Made by a program: the position numbers and the translations under genes. A stretch of DNA of 64,000 nt from Paenalicyclobacillus macrosporangiidus (GTDB taxonomy: Bacteria > Bacillota > Bacilli > Alicyclobacillales > Alicyclobacillaceae), in contig NZ_FPBV01000015.1 in NCBI RefSeq assembly GCF_900116805.1, forward strand, positions 27,319 through 91,318. The letters are read 5' to 3'. Numbering within the stretch: position 1 is the first letter of the stretch; the number at the start of each line of letters is the position of its first letter. Of this stretch, positions 1 through 8,444 are shown piece after piece. The notes beneath the pieces are model-generated. The model ran no database searches. It was not told the origin of the DNA and saw only the letters and a program-made list of their open reading frames with translations.

Positions 1-327
1 AACGATCTCGTCCGCGAGCAAGAGATCGTATACGCCCCGGTGGACGAGAGCGGTTACCAGCGGGTCGCCCGCGGGGCGGCTTTGGTCCAGGAACACAATA
101 CGAACTCCGCGCCGACGGAGATGTTCGACGACAGCTACGAATCCCGCGTCGCCCGCGCCGGAGTCGGGGAGGACGCGGGTCAGGATGACGACGTCGCCCT
201 GGTCCAAAGGAAGGACGGTGAGGCCTTGCAGGTACGATACAGTCTGTACGGTGTAGAGGTCCTTGTATCTGTTCCGTAAGGCCTCATCGAGGTCGTCTAG
301 ACCTGTTGCGATTACCAACTTCGCCAT
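1..327 (-). CDS. CpaE/TadZ-like protein, N-terminal part (runs off the window)
   Basis: The gene starts with ATG 2 nt after the stop of the lytic transglycosylase gene, with AGGGGG and AGGA upstream, so it is translationally coupled to the secretion operon. About 109 residues are visible. They alternate hydrophobic strands and helices (VVILTRVLP, VRIVFLDQSRPAGDP, GVYDLLLADEI), the pattern of the pseudo-receiver domain that precedes the ATPase domain of CpaE/TadZ pilus-localising proteins. The P-loop part would lie outside the window, so the assignment is inferred from the N-terminal pattern only. It could equally be another ParA-family protein with a receiver-like front end. Confidence 0.5.
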   Translation of the reverse strand, partial: MAKLVIATGLDDLDEALRNRYKDLYTVQTVSYLQGLTVLPLDQGDVVILTRVLPDSGAGDAGFVAVVEHLRRRGVRIVFLDQSRPAGDPLVTALVHRGVYDLLLADEIV

Positions 328-329
328 TC

Positions 330-1589
330 CTAGTACCCCCTGTATGGCAAACTGTTGCCGATTCCGTTGATAGCCCAGGGCACCTTGTACCTGACTTCGA
401 TGTAGCGCAGGGCAGCCATCAGATTGTCGACGGGGTTCCATATGTCCTCGTGCCCGGGCACAGCGAACTCTTGGAACGTAGACGGAAGGGTCTGCATGAT
501 ACCTTCCGCATGCTCATTGCCCGGCCCGCCCGTCATGGGGTCGATGCCCTGTGGATTGTATGCGTATGGATCCCCTCCACTCTCGTGGGCAACAATGTCC
601 AGGATGTACGGTTCCCACGACATCGGCAGGTCGTCTGCTTGCAAAGCCTGGTCAACCCACGATTTCACCTGCTCTTGATTGGGAAGATACCCAGATTTGT
701 GAGGTGGGCCCGATGGAGCAATCGGTCCCGTTACCCCAAACATGGGACCCCACTGAGCCACCTTAGGATCGCGTAACCAGGCGAACATATCTCCTTTTTC
801 GTATTGGCTGTATTGCATAGCGAAAATGGCATCGAACCAGAGCGGATCGACATCGGACTTTTGGAACCCGTACTTTGCGGCCGCCTGGTAAAGCCGGGTC
901 CAGTCATACTGCATGTTGCCGTCCACCATTTGTGGCGTGATTGTCTCGGTACCTACTCCATCGGTAAAACCTCCAATGGTCACGGTCTGCCACTCACTGG
1001 TGAAGGTGCCGTCCCAGACCTCGGCCTTTCGCAATTCCCAAACCGTGAAATAAGTGATCTCCGTTGCGATGTAAGACTCCGTGGTACAACCGTTCTCGTC
1101 GCAGACGGTACGTGTTGTCCAAAACTTGTGTATCGTTTCGCCCTGGGCCTTCACCCACGTGTACTGTGGTTTGACGAGTTGATAGTAGTCCATCGCGCGC
1201 TGTGCTTGGTTTGGGCTCTGATAGCCGTCGATGAACTTGCCCAATGTCAGCAGAACGCTTGCCGGCAGATCCAATTGGTACGAGCGAACGATCTCTTTTT
1301 GACTCTCATCCAAGCCGTCTTGCCAGTGATCGGCCGCAGCCTGATATTCCTGCTGGATGGTGCTATCCACCTGTGACCATTGTGCTTGATCTCCGTCCAG
1401 GTGTACCCCCGTAAACGCGCCAAGATAAAAGGTGCCCGCGGTATTGGACACGACGCTGATGAGGACGTATCCAATTAGGAGCGGGCCGAGAACGACCATT
1501 CCAGCTGCAAGACTGAGCAAAAGGAGTTTCCATGGAGGCAGGTTGGTGATTCTCTTCCACAGGCCGGGCCTTTTGTGCTGAGAGGTCAC
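330..1589 (-). CDS. Membrane-anchored lytic transglycosylase (SLT/VirB1-like)
   Basis: About 419 residues. The chosen GTG start overlaps the upstream stop as GTGA and has GGAGG 8 nt before it; a GTG 21 nt upstream is possible. A membrane segment (about residues 22-50) follows a basic N-terminus. The middle is an unassigned extracytoplasmic region. The C-terminal 90 residues are an SLT domain with the catalytic-type Glu in AHESGGDP (near residue 336), then EGIMQTLPSTF and a conserved-type NPVDNLMAALRYI helix. Enzymes of this family cleave peptidoglycan between MurNAc and GlcNAc, and in conjugation systems they open the wall for the channel (VirB1 role). Its place at the end of the VirB4/VirB6 operon fits that job. 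Confidence 0.88.
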   Translation of the reverse strand: MTSQHKRPGLWKRITNLPPWKLLLLSLAAGMVVLGPLLIGYVLISVVSNTAGTFYLGAFTGVHLDGDQAQWSQVDSTIQQEYQAAADHWQDGLDESQKEIVRSYQLDLPASVLLTLGKFIDGYQSPNQAQRAMDYYQLVKPQYTWVKAQGETIHKFWTTRTVCDENGCTTESYIATEITYFTVWELRKAEVWDGTFTSEWQTVTIGGFTDGVGTETITPQMVDGNMQYDWTRLYQAAAKYGFQKSDVDPLWFDAIFAMQYSQYEKGDMFAWLRDPKVAQWGPMFGVTGPIAPSGPPHKSGYLPNQEQVKSWVDQALQADDLPMSWEPYILDIVAHESGGDPYAYNPQGIDPMTGGPGNEHAEGIMQTLPSTFQEFAVPGHEDIWNPVDNLMAALRYIEVRYKVPWAINGIGNSLPYRGY

Positions 1590-3013
1590 CGGGCCCGCCT
1601 CCCACCCCACGGGGAACTGAGATCACTCAGGCCAACCCGGTTGGCCCGTACCCGGGCCTGCTGCATCATGGACTGGGACGGATTCTTATAATACTTCCAG
1701 TTGATCCTGCTGATCGAGTTTTGCGCGTCGACGACGCGTTTTTCGCCCCGTTGTGAAAGGTTTCTCGCACGCTCCATTTGGGCTTTGAGCGGTAGGTAGC
1801 GATCCTTGGCTTCGTCTCGGCGCCGTATTGCATGCTCATACTCTGCCTGCAGCTGGGCGAACATGGGTGTCCCTTCGTGTTTTGCCTGTCGTGCTTCATC
1901 CAAGCGTGCCGCGGCCACGTTCACCTCGTCCTCAGCGAACTCATAGGCGGCTTTCGCTGATTCGTAAGACGGAGACAAACGCTGTTGTTGCTCGTCTCCC
2001 TCCATCATCCATCTCATGCCCTGTTCCAGTTCGGACTGGTACTGCCCGATACGTGTGAGGTCTTCGGCCGCGTCAGAGTTCGGGCCGCCTTCAGCAGCTG
2101 CACGAAGCAGTTCCACACTCGGAAGGGTGCTGTCGTGATACAGCTTGCTCTCGGCGGAGCGGTCGCCAAATTCCTGCATGGCCACACCGAGAATATTGTG
2201 GGCCCCTGCGTAGCCGCTCGACCTATGCCCAAGGTGAAAGCTCGTAGCTTTGTGGTGAAGGTCCTGTTTCAGTCGCCGACGTGCTTCTCCAAGAAACGCG
2301 TTGGCCGCATTCCGATAGGTCGGACGTTGCTCCAACGCCGCCAGCTTTTCCATGGAGGATGGCATCAGGCGGGTGTGAGCCCCGTGAACCCGTGAGGCAT
2401 GGTCGAACAAAGGCGCGTCGGAAGAACCAAACCCCGTGGTGTTCCGGCCCTTTCTCGGTTCGGAACCCGCAGCTCCAGCCTCAGTAGTGGAGGCGCCAGT
2501 CGTACCGGCGGTGCCGGTGGTGTTCAAAACCCGGGCTATCCCAGGGCCACGATGCGTCTGGGAAGTGAACGGATCGAACATTGTCCAGGCCTCGGCCTCC
2601 GGTGACGGCAGCCCCAGCGCCGCGTCATTTCCCCCAGTGAGCGATTCAAAAACGTTACCCGGACTGCTTGATTTAACTGCGGAGTCATCTCGTCCGGTGA
2701 TCTTCGGCAAGTGCTTTTTCAAAGACGCTTGCTTGAGAAATGCCCTAGCTCCTGCGAGACCGGCGATTCCCGCCGATGCAGCCAAGCCTGCAGTGGCTTT
2801 CATGGCGTTTACCCCGGCGCCAAGAAATTTCTCTCCCATTCCAATCCCGATCCCTTCCATAAGCCCAGACAAAAGGGCCCCTGGACCGCTCCGGCCTCCG
2901 CCTCCATAAGGGATGAGATGGTCGAGAAAACTGCGGATGAGTCTATGTGATTGCAGCATGAGCACAAGGGCAACTACAGCGACGAGAAAATCCAGGAATG
3001 GCCCGGTGGTCAT
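1586..3013 (-). CDS. T4SS-operon protein with N-terminal membrane segment and coiled-coil tail
   Basis: 475 residues; ATG start 10 nt after AAAGGAGG. Residues 5-22 are a hydrophobic segment. A glycine-rich amphipathic stretch (about 37-90) may associate with membrane. The middle (about 110-240) is low complexity (Ser/Thr/Gly). The C-terminal 130 residues are charged heptad-like sequence rich in Ala, Glu, Arg and Gln (for example EYEHAIRRRDEAKDRY), so probably a coiled coil. I do not recognise a family. The position between the VirB6-like channel protein and the transglycosylase suggests a structural part of the conjugation apparatus; this is inference from context. Confidence 0.7.
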   Translation of the reverse strand: MTTGPFLDFLVAVVALVLMLQSHRLIRSFLDHLIPYGGGGRSGPGALLSGLMEGIGIGMGEKFLGAGVNAMKATAGLAASAGIAGLAGARAFLKQASLKKHLPKITGRDDSAVKSSSPGNVFESLTGGNDAALGLPSPEAEAWTMFDPFTSQTHRGPGIARVLNTTGTAGTTGASTTEAGAAGSEPRKGRNTTGFGSSDAPLFDHASRVHGAHTRLMPSSMEKLAALEQRPTYRNAANAFLGEARRRLKQDLHHKATSFHLGHRSSGYAGAHNILGVAMQEFGDRSAESKLYHDSTLPSVELLRAAAEGGPNSDAAEDLTRIGQYQSELEQGMRWMMEGDEQQQRLSPSYESAKAAYEFAEDEVNVAAARLDEARQAKHEGTPMFAQLQAEYEHAIRRRDEAKDRYLPLKAQMERARNLSQRGEKRVVDAQNSISRINWKYYKNPSQSMMQQARVRANRVGLSDLSSPWGGRRAR

Positions 3014-3028
3014 GCTTATCCGCCTCCT

Positions 3029-4147
3029 TTAGATCCCAATGAACACTCGTGCTATCAGCAGAAACAGCGCCGCGACGAATGGTAGCAGCATGTAAGCTGT
3101 GACTTCTTTCCACCAATGGACGATGAGGTCTACGCGCTTTCCGGTCACGAGACCGATGGCAAACAGGGGCATCAGGGTGATGAGGATGGCCAGCACGACC
3201 CGGCGCCACTGGTACGTCACCCACATGCAAAGATTCACGACGCTCATCAGGAGGTTGAACAAGGAATTCCCGATAAGACTTCCGGATGAGGTTCCTGCGA
3301 ACAGTTTCAAATTGGCGATGAAATCGGCGCTAGACTGCGTGCCATCATAGAACAAGAACCCCCAGAAGCTGTTTGGGGCTAACTGTTGATCATGAGACGC
3401 ACTCAAATTCAACACCCACTGGGTCAAGTCAGATACCCCGGCGTTGAGCAAACCAAGTGCGTAAGGAGTCAGACCCAGCACGAGGCCTGCCACCACAACG
3501 TTCTTGGCCAGTGTTGCCGCTCTCTCTTTGGCAATGGCGGACGATGGCGCGTTCTCGATTTGAATGCCTTGAATCACGAATGAGATGAGCGCGGCGATGG
3601 CGACCAGGGCGTACAACGAGTGCTGAACGTACATCATCGCCGACCATGTTTGCGTCGAGAAAATCCCCATCACCCATGAGTCGTTCTTATCTGGCGTCCA
3701 AATGTTGGCCGTGATCATCGCAGCGGGGCCGGTAAATCCAGTGAGTGCCCAAAAGATGGCTGCAAGGGCGTCCAAGAGACCTGCGAGCACAGCGAATGTC
3801 GCGTCCATGAGCCAGCCCTTGATGCCCTCTCCCGAGTCCGTCATGCCTGGCAACTGGATCAGCTGCGAATCAGAGGGCGGAGAAGTCGTCAGACTGCCAC
3901 CGGTTTGTCCACCGGAGACCTGAGTCATCTCCCACGACACGAGCGCTGTGAGAGTATAGGCGGAGAGGGCGAGGATCGCCCCGATGACGATCCATTTCAC
4001 CCTCCCCAGTGCTTCTGCTTTCTTCTGCGGAGACGTGGAGATTATGGCGATTCCTGCGAGCCCTGTTTGGACGAGGGCGAAACCGGCGGCCCCGGCCATA
4101 AGAATGGCCAGCACGAAGTGCGTCAAAGATAAAAGATCGTTGCTCAT
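3029..4147 (-). CDS. VirB6/TrbL-like polytopic membrane protein of the T4SS
   Basis: 372 residues with six to eight predicted membrane helices: FVLAILMAGAAGFALVQTGL near the N-terminus, WIVIGAILALSAYTLTALV, a cluster around 120-150, and YMLLPFVAALFLLIARVFI at the C-terminus. Polytopic proteins of this shape next to VirB4 form the inner-membrane channel of Gram-positive conjugation systems (TrbL/VirB6 role). The ATG lies one base after the virB4 stop, so translation is coupled. Sequence in this family is poorly conserved, so the call rests on topology and context. Confidence 0.75.
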   Translation of the reverse strand: MSNDLLSLTHFVLAILMAGAAGFALVQTGLAGIAIISTSPQKKAEALGRVKWIVIGAILALSAYTLTALVSWEMTQVSGGQTGGSLTTSPPSDSQLIQLPGMTDSGEGIKGWLMDATFAVLAGLLDALAAIFWALTGFTGPAAMITANIWTPDKNDSWVMGIFSTQTWSAMMYVQHSLYALVAIAALISFVIQGIQIENAPSSAIAKERAATLAKNVVVAGLVLGLTPYALGLLNAGVSDLTQWVLNLSASHDQQLAPNSFWGFLFYDGTQSSADFIANLKLFAGTSSGSLIGNSLFNLLMSVVNLCMWVTYQWRRVVLAILITLMPLFAIGLVTGKRVDLIVHWWKEVTAYMLLPFVAALFLLIARVFIGI

Positions 4148-4148
4148 G

Positions 4149-6113
4149 TCAATCTGCCACTCCTTCCGTCTCCGCCGCTACGACCTTGGTAGACCACAGC
4201 CTGTCCTCGGCAGGGGTGGCTTGGTAGTAGGAATAGACGATCTCGCCTCCGACATCCCACCGTACCTGGCCGCGTTCGAACTCAAAGAGCTGTTCGAGTT
4301 CGTGATCTGCCAATGAGAACAGCTCACGCAGCGCGGCCGCATCTTGTCTGTCTTGCCGCAACAGGCACTTAGTGGCTGAGTTACGGATAATGCTGGCACC
4401 GTATTCACTGGCCGCAAACACTCGGAATTGCTGGCTGGCTGCCACTGCGGAACCGCCACGTTTGCGAATCCGCGTGAAACTTGTGTCCAGGAACAAGGCC
4501 GCCTGGTTCCCCGCTGGTGTTCCCTCGCGGTTTTTCAGCGCTTCTTGCGCTTCGTCCACGAGCACCCGCTTTTTCTGCCCGGGATTTTTCTTGATAAACC
4601 GTTCAATGATCCACTCCAACGCCACGTACATGCCGAGCTTTCGCAAATCGCTGTTTTCGCTTAAACGAGAGAGATCGAACACCACAATCGGCGCTTGTGC
4701 CAGTCGGAGAGTGCTCTGACAGTCGAACAGGCCCAATGTCTTGCCTGCTGTAACCCGTTCGAGACGGTCGGCCAGGTTCTGATACCGCGGATCAGCGGTG
4801 GCGACTTTGCGCAGTTTCTGGTAGAAATCCGAGAACTGAGGTTGTTTACGGCGACGGCGCATCTGCAAGGACTGGCCTTGCAGTTGGTGGGGGAGATCAT
4901 ACAGGGAATTAGGGTCCTCCGTGAATCTGAAGTCCTTGCGGTAAATCTCCTCCCACAGGCGATTGATAAGCGCAATCTCCGCGCCAGTCAGGTCGTCCGA
5001 ACCCGTCAGACTGGCGGCGTAGCGGGTGAAGTTGGTCATTTCGTCGATTTTCTCTGCGATGTCCACCCGCGCCTTTTTCTGACCGGTGACCGGATCGATG
5101 TACTCTTCTTCCTCCAGTTCGCAGGGGTTGATTTTGTCCGGTGCGTCATAGTCGATGGTGACCACCGCTCCGCCCAGGGCCTTGGCGAGAGGCGGATACT
5201 CCCCTTCCCAGTCAATCACGACGGTTTGGATGTCGTGCAGAACGCTGTGGGAGATGAGCATCTTCAGAAAGTACGATTTGCCGGCGCCCGACACACCACA
5301 GACAAACATGTTTGCGTTCGTCAGTCCGTCATGCCACGCGTCGTAGAACATCGGTGCTCCGGAGACCAAGTCGAATCCGACCAACGGACCGCGGCGATGT
5401 GAAAACTGGCTGGAGGTAAACGGAAACATGTTGGCAACATAACTGCCGAACACCTCCATGGGGAACCGCAACTTGTTTATCCCCAATGGAGACACCGTTA
5501 ACAGACCTTCCTGCTGAAGATAAGCCGCGTCCAAGAGTTGAAATCCGCGCCCGGGGCCCTCACGCTCCAACGTGGCGCAGGCTCGTTCCAGAGCCGGCAG
5601 ACTTTCCGCGCTGACGGTGAGAACGACCGTCAGGTAATACATCTTTTCTTCTCCTGCCTGCAATGCAGCGCGGAGACTGTCGAGTTCCTCAATACGGCGG
5701 CGATTGAAAGTGACGTTTTCGGTTCGGTCAGCCTTGATGTCCATCGCGATCTGCGCTTCAAGGCCTGAGATGACCTGGGTGATCTTTCGGATCTGGCGGG
5801 CCGAATCCGCAGGTTCGATATGCACCGAAACGTCGACGTCCGCGCCGAATCTGAAAAACTGGTTTAGGAACCCAAAGTGCACGCGGTTGGGCATGCGGGT
5901 TACCACGTACGTCCGACGGTAACTGTTGGGGGCGATCTCCACGTACGTCGGGCGAAACTGCGCTTGACTGGCCGTTGCTATAACGTCCTGGAGAGTCGGG
6001 GCGTGCTCTCCCCAGACTTCCTCCAAGGCTTGTTGTTCGCGTTGGCTGTCACGTTTACGCTTGGACGGCTTTTCCTGCTGCTGTGCGGCTTGTCCTTTGC
6101 GAAACCAACGCAT
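4149..6113 (-). CDS. virB4: VirB4-family conjugation ATPase
   Basis: 654 residues, ATG preceded by GGAGGTGAAACTCG. Walker A is GVSGAGKSYFLK (near residue 275) and Walker B is VLVDEAQEAL (near 518), followed by the SFTRIRKRGGSAVAASQQ region typical of VirB4/TraC/TrbE ATPases. The N-terminal 250 residues match the VirB4 front domain and continue the TraC-like gene immediately upstream. The protein powers substrate transfer and pilus assembly at the cytoplasmic face of the T4SS channel. No VirD4 coupling protein or relaxase is visible in this window, so the transfer system is incomplete here. Confidence 0.93.
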   Translation of the reverse strand: MRWFRKGQAAQQQEKPSKRKRDSQREQQALEEVWGEHAPTLQDVIATASQAQFRPTYVEIAPNSYRRTYVVTRMPNRVHFGFLNQFFRFGADVDVSVHIEPADSARQIRKITQVISGLEAQIAMDIKADRTENVTFNRRRIEELDSLRAALQAGEEKMYYLTVVLTVSAESLPALERACATLEREGPGRGFQLLDAAYLQQEGLLTVSPLGINKLRFPMEVFGSYVANMFPFTSSQFSHRRGPLVGFDLVSGAPMFYDAWHDGLTNANMFVCGVSGAGKSYFLKMLISHSVLHDIQTVVIDWEGEYPPLAKALGGAVVTIDYDAPDKINPCELEEEEYIDPVTGQKKARVDIAEKIDEMTNFTRYAASLTGSDDLTGAEIALINRLWEEIYRKDFRFTEDPNSLYDLPHQLQGQSLQMRRRRKQPQFSDFYQKLRKVATADPRYQNLADRLERVTAGKTLGLFDCQSTLRLAQAPIVVFDLSRLSENSDLRKLGMYVALEWIIERFIKKNPGQKKRVLVDEAQEALKNREGTPAGNQAALFLDTSFTRIRKRGGSAVAASQQFRVFAASEYGASIIRNSATKCLLRQDRQDAAALRELFSLADHELEQLFEFERGQVRWDVGGEIVYSYYQATPAEDRLWSTKVVAAETEGVAD

Positions 6114-6876
6114 CGAGTTTCACCTCCTCTTCGCCCGTCAGGTATTCCTTGAGGCCTCCGTAACGGACGGCATCCCGGGCACGGGCATGCACTCGGTCCC
6201 GGTTCCAGAAGAACTGGAGCGCTTCAATGGATTCCTCCAGGCTCATGATCTGGGGGGAAACCCGGCATCGGGTCAGTCCGGAGAGAGCAGTCTCAGTTTC
6301 CTGATTGAGCACCCGCAACAAATCATCGGGATCCTTTGTTCCAATCAACCCGGCATCCACCTGGGTAATGAACAGATTTTCACGAACTGTACGTTGTTTG
6401 TTCCCTTGATCGACCAGGTGAGCTTCTACATGCCGGCCGTATTCCAAGAGCAGGTCCGAACCCCATTTTTCCGCCGTACGTGTGTAAGTGCGTTGGAAGT
6501 CCTGGCGGTAGTCAGTCAAATCCATCCGGCGGCCCTGAACGATAAATTGGACCGGGTTATGGAACATGCCAAACATGGTCTGGAAGTGATCCCGGATTGA
6601 GCGAATTTCTGCTTCCGACAGGGCATACGGATTGATGTTGCCGACTCGAATAAGGCGGCGATAGCCGCCGCCTACAAGCTGGATTTCTCCCGTTGGCTCA
6701 GCCCGCTCGACGGGCAAGAACTCCTGAAGAGGTCGGACCTTTTTTGGCTTGACCGATACTGACGTCTCATTCTTCTCGCTTCCGCGCTTTGACTTGCGCA
6801 GTTCCGAGATGAGAGTGGCGGCGACAACCGCGGTGAACACGCCGCCGCCCCCTAACCACATCAGCATGTGGTTCAC
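6055..6876 (-). CDS. TraC-like domain protein (VirB4 companion)
   Basis: 273 residues. One membrane segment (GGGGVFTAVVAATLI, residues 9-24) precedes a soluble domain with LIRVGNINPYALSEAEI and NPVQFIVQGRRMDLTDY. This matches the TraC-like domain often found as a separate small gene before VirB4 in Gram-positive conjugative elements. The GTG start overlaps the upstream stop (GTGA), with GAGGGGG as ribosome site. Its 3' end overlaps the start of virB4 by 59 nt, an unusually long overlap that implies tight co-translation. The role as a membrane-docking partner of VirB4 is inferred. Confidence 0.75.
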   Translation of the reverse strand: MNHMLMWLGGGGVFTAVVAATLISELRKSKRGSEKNETSVSVKPKKVRPLQEFLPVERAEPTGEIQLVGGGYRRLIRVGNINPYALSEAEIRSIRDHFQTMFGMFHNPVQFIVQGRRMDLTDYRQDFQRTYTRTAEKWGSDLLLEYGRHVEAHLVDQGNKQRTVRENLFITQVDAGLIGTKDPDDLLRVLNQETETALSGLTRCRVSPQIMSLEESIEALQFFWNRDRVHARARDAVRYGGLKEYLTGEEEVKLDALVSQRTSRTAAGKAVQA

Positions 6877-7268
6877 AGTTCCACCCCCTCACGCTTGGCA
6901 GCGTCCGCGATGTCGGCAAGCCAGTCATGCATCTCCCGGCGGTGGCGCAACTCGCGGTACGATAAGTCATACCGGTAGATTTGCGGCTTGAATTTAAACC
7001 GAGCTTTCCGCCATACCCAGGTCAGAGCGTTGATTCGCTGTTTCGGTAAGGGGATGACGGCGAGAACCAATCCTGGCAAAACCCCCAGTCCTCCTCCCAC
7101 AATGACGCGGGAGGAGGGGCCAGGGAGAAGGTAAGCCACCAGAGCGCAGAGTGCACCAAGGGGCGCAAACACGGCCAGGCCGATCCCAAGAAACAACAGG
7201 TGTTTCGTGGTTATAGGACCGATCAGCCTCAGCCCGGTTGAGGAGACTTCGATATATCCCTCTTCCAC
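6873..7268 (-). CDS. PrgI-like T4SS membrane protein
   Basis: 131 residues; GTG start with GGGGAG 7 nt upstream. Two adjacent membrane helices (about residues 20-48 and 55-75) are followed by a basic segment (LPKQRINALTWVWRKARFKFKPQIYRY) and a charged tail. Size, two-helix hairpin and position directly before the TraC-like/VirB4 pair match the PrgI family of Gram-positive conjugation systems (VirB3 analogue). The family has few invariant residues, so I rely on topology and synteny. Confidence 0.7.
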   Translation of the reverse strand: MEEGYIEVSSTGLRLIGPITTKHLLFLGIGLAVFAPLGALCALVAYLLPGPSSRVIVGGGLGVLPGLVLAVIPLPKQRINALTWVWRKARFKFKPQIYRYDLSYRELRHRREMHDWLADIADAAKREGVEL

Positions 7269-7293
7269 TGTTCACTCCCCCTGTTGTTGGTCC

Positions 7294-7698
7294 TTACGCA
7301 CCAAAGAAGCTCGCGATCCAGGCAGCCAACGCGACGAGAGTTGAGGATGCCAGGCACACCACGATGCCGATAGCACCGTTTCGGATTTTTTCCATCCCCT
7401 CTTGCTTTCTCGTCGCACCACCGTGGATCAAGGAAATTCCGCCGAGAGCAATGAACACCAGACCAAAGCCCGCAGCGGCCGCGGCGATAATGCCGAATAT
7501 TCCCATCGCAGCGTCCTTGATGTAGCCAACGATGACGGACTGCGTCACGGTCTTGCCCACCACTTGGTTAAAGGCGTCCGTGGTGCTGTCTGCAAAGACT
7601 GCCTGGGTAGAAAGAGACGTAATGGTCATCATTGTCAGCCAGGTGATGGCTACCCGAATGCCTGGCAGGCGCTTTAGGATCCTTACGAGGTGCTTCAA
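7294..7698 (-). CDS. VirB2/TrbC-like pilin or channel protein with signal peptide
   Basis: 134 residues from a TTG start that has GGGAGGGAGG 5 nt upstream; longer reading from an upstream ATG lacks a ribosome site. A signal peptide (basic LKHLVRILKR, then a hydrophobic stretch ending TQAVFA) precedes two long helices (GIFGIIAAAAAGFGLVFIAL and IGIVVCLASSTLVALAAWI) separated by a short charged loop (RKQEGMEKIRNG). That is the architecture of VirB2/TrbC-like proteins, and the loop spacing fits. It is the second gene of the T4SS operon. Confidence 0.72.
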   Translation of the reverse strand: MKHLVRILKRLPGIRVAITWLTMMTITSLSTQAVFADSTTDAFNQVVGKTVTQSVIVGYIKDAAMGIFGIIAAAAAGFGLVFIALGGISLIHGGATRKQEGMEKIRNGAIGIVVCLASSTLVALAAWIASFFGA

Positions 7699-7726
7699 TG
7701 CAACCTCCCTCCCATGTCCTTTCTGG

Positions 7727-8062
7727 TTACATGTGACTGAGGAAAGCCAGAAAACTGAAGTAGACCTGGGGCAGAAGCACAATGATGATCTCGGCGACGA
7801 ACACCCCCGTCACCACTCGTTTGGCCCAACCCGCCAGCGTGGGTGAGTGAAATTTCCACCCGATTAGCCATGCCAACCCGGCGATCACGAGGAACATTCC
7901 GCCGTACGTCAGAGCAAACGACGAAACGCCCTGATACACCGTTGCAATTGCGGTGTTGATTTTGCCCATCATCCCCCCCATACTGACTGGGTGAATTCCC
8001 ATGCTAGACAGGGTATTTAGGCCGATTTGGGACGGGTCCGTGCTGTTGGTTTGCGCCCCCAA
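7727..8062 (-). CDS. Small two-helix membrane protein, first gene of the T4SS operon
   Basis: 111 residues from TTG, chosen because GGAGGTGA lies 9 nt upstream; the reading frame is open further 5' but has no ribosome site there. Two membrane helices (SFALTYGGMFLVIAGLAWLI and VVTGVFVAEIIIVLLPQVYF) follow a polar N-terminus. The layout resembles VirB2/TrbC-type or VirB3-type subunits, and its location before the signal-peptide pilin candidate suggests a second pilin-like or channel subunit. Family not certain. The direct-repeat promoter motif lies 49 nt upstream of the start. Confidence 0.65.
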   Translation of the reverse strand: MGAQTNSTDPSQIGLNTLSSMGIHPVSMGGMMGKINTAIATVYQGVSSFALTYGGMFLVIAGLAWLIGWKFHSPTLAGWAKRVVTGVFVAEIIIVLLPQVYFSFLAFLSHM

Positions 8063-8110
8063 GGATGTTTCACCTCCTTCATCCAGCATTCCAGAAGTTG
8101 ACGTTGAAAA

Positions 8111-8127
8111 AATGCAGAATCGATGCA
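8111..8127 (-). promoter_or_regulatory. Direct-repeat promoter motif, site 1 (T4SS operon)
   Basis: On the minus strand TGCATC and TGCATT are separated by 5 nt (GATTC). The site is 49 nt before the TTG start of the first T4SS gene. It matches nine other sites in this window; see the findings. Confidence 0.6.
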
Positions 8128-8188
8128 GGTTCATCCTCGGCTGGAACGTTGAATTATTGGGCTCCATTTCAGCGTTTTGGAGCACGGA

Positions 8189-8216
8189 TAAAAAAGAGCC
8201 CCCGTGTCGGGGGCCT
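8189..8216 (-). terminator. Rho-independent terminator after the 74-residue protein gene
   Basis: An AGGCCCCCG stem with a 3-nt loop and pairing CGGGGGCT is followed on the minus strand by six T. It ends the DUF4406/3D-domain operon and separates it from the T4SS operon promoter. Confidence 0.88.
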
Positions 8217-8219
8217 GTT

Positions 8220-8444
8220 TCAACGTTTCATACGAACCATTTCGCTCAACCATGATTGGAAGTCTTTCAATGTTGTTTTGGATACCGCTTCTCCGTTGAG
8301 CCCGCCGAGTCCAAGCAGGGCAGCTGAGACATCCACTGGGCGTTTGGATAACCACAGGACCACGGAGCGAACCGACTGTTCCGTTTCACGCGCGTATTCC
8401 TCCACCACGCGAGTGAATTTCCGCTGCGAATCCAAAGAAATCAC
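8220..8444 (-). CDS. Small hypothetical protein (74 aa)
   Basis: The GTG start overlaps the stop of the 3D-domain gene as GTGA, with GGAGG about 9 nt upstream. The product is charged, helical and soluble with no recognisable family (QRKFTRVVEEYARETEQS at the front). It is the last gene before a strong terminator, which supports expression with the 3D-domain protein. Function unknown. Confidence 0.6.
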   Translation of the reverse strand: MISLDSQRKFTRVVEEYARETEQSVRSVVLWLSKRPVDVSAALLGLGGLNGEAVSKTTLKDFQSWLSEMVRMKR

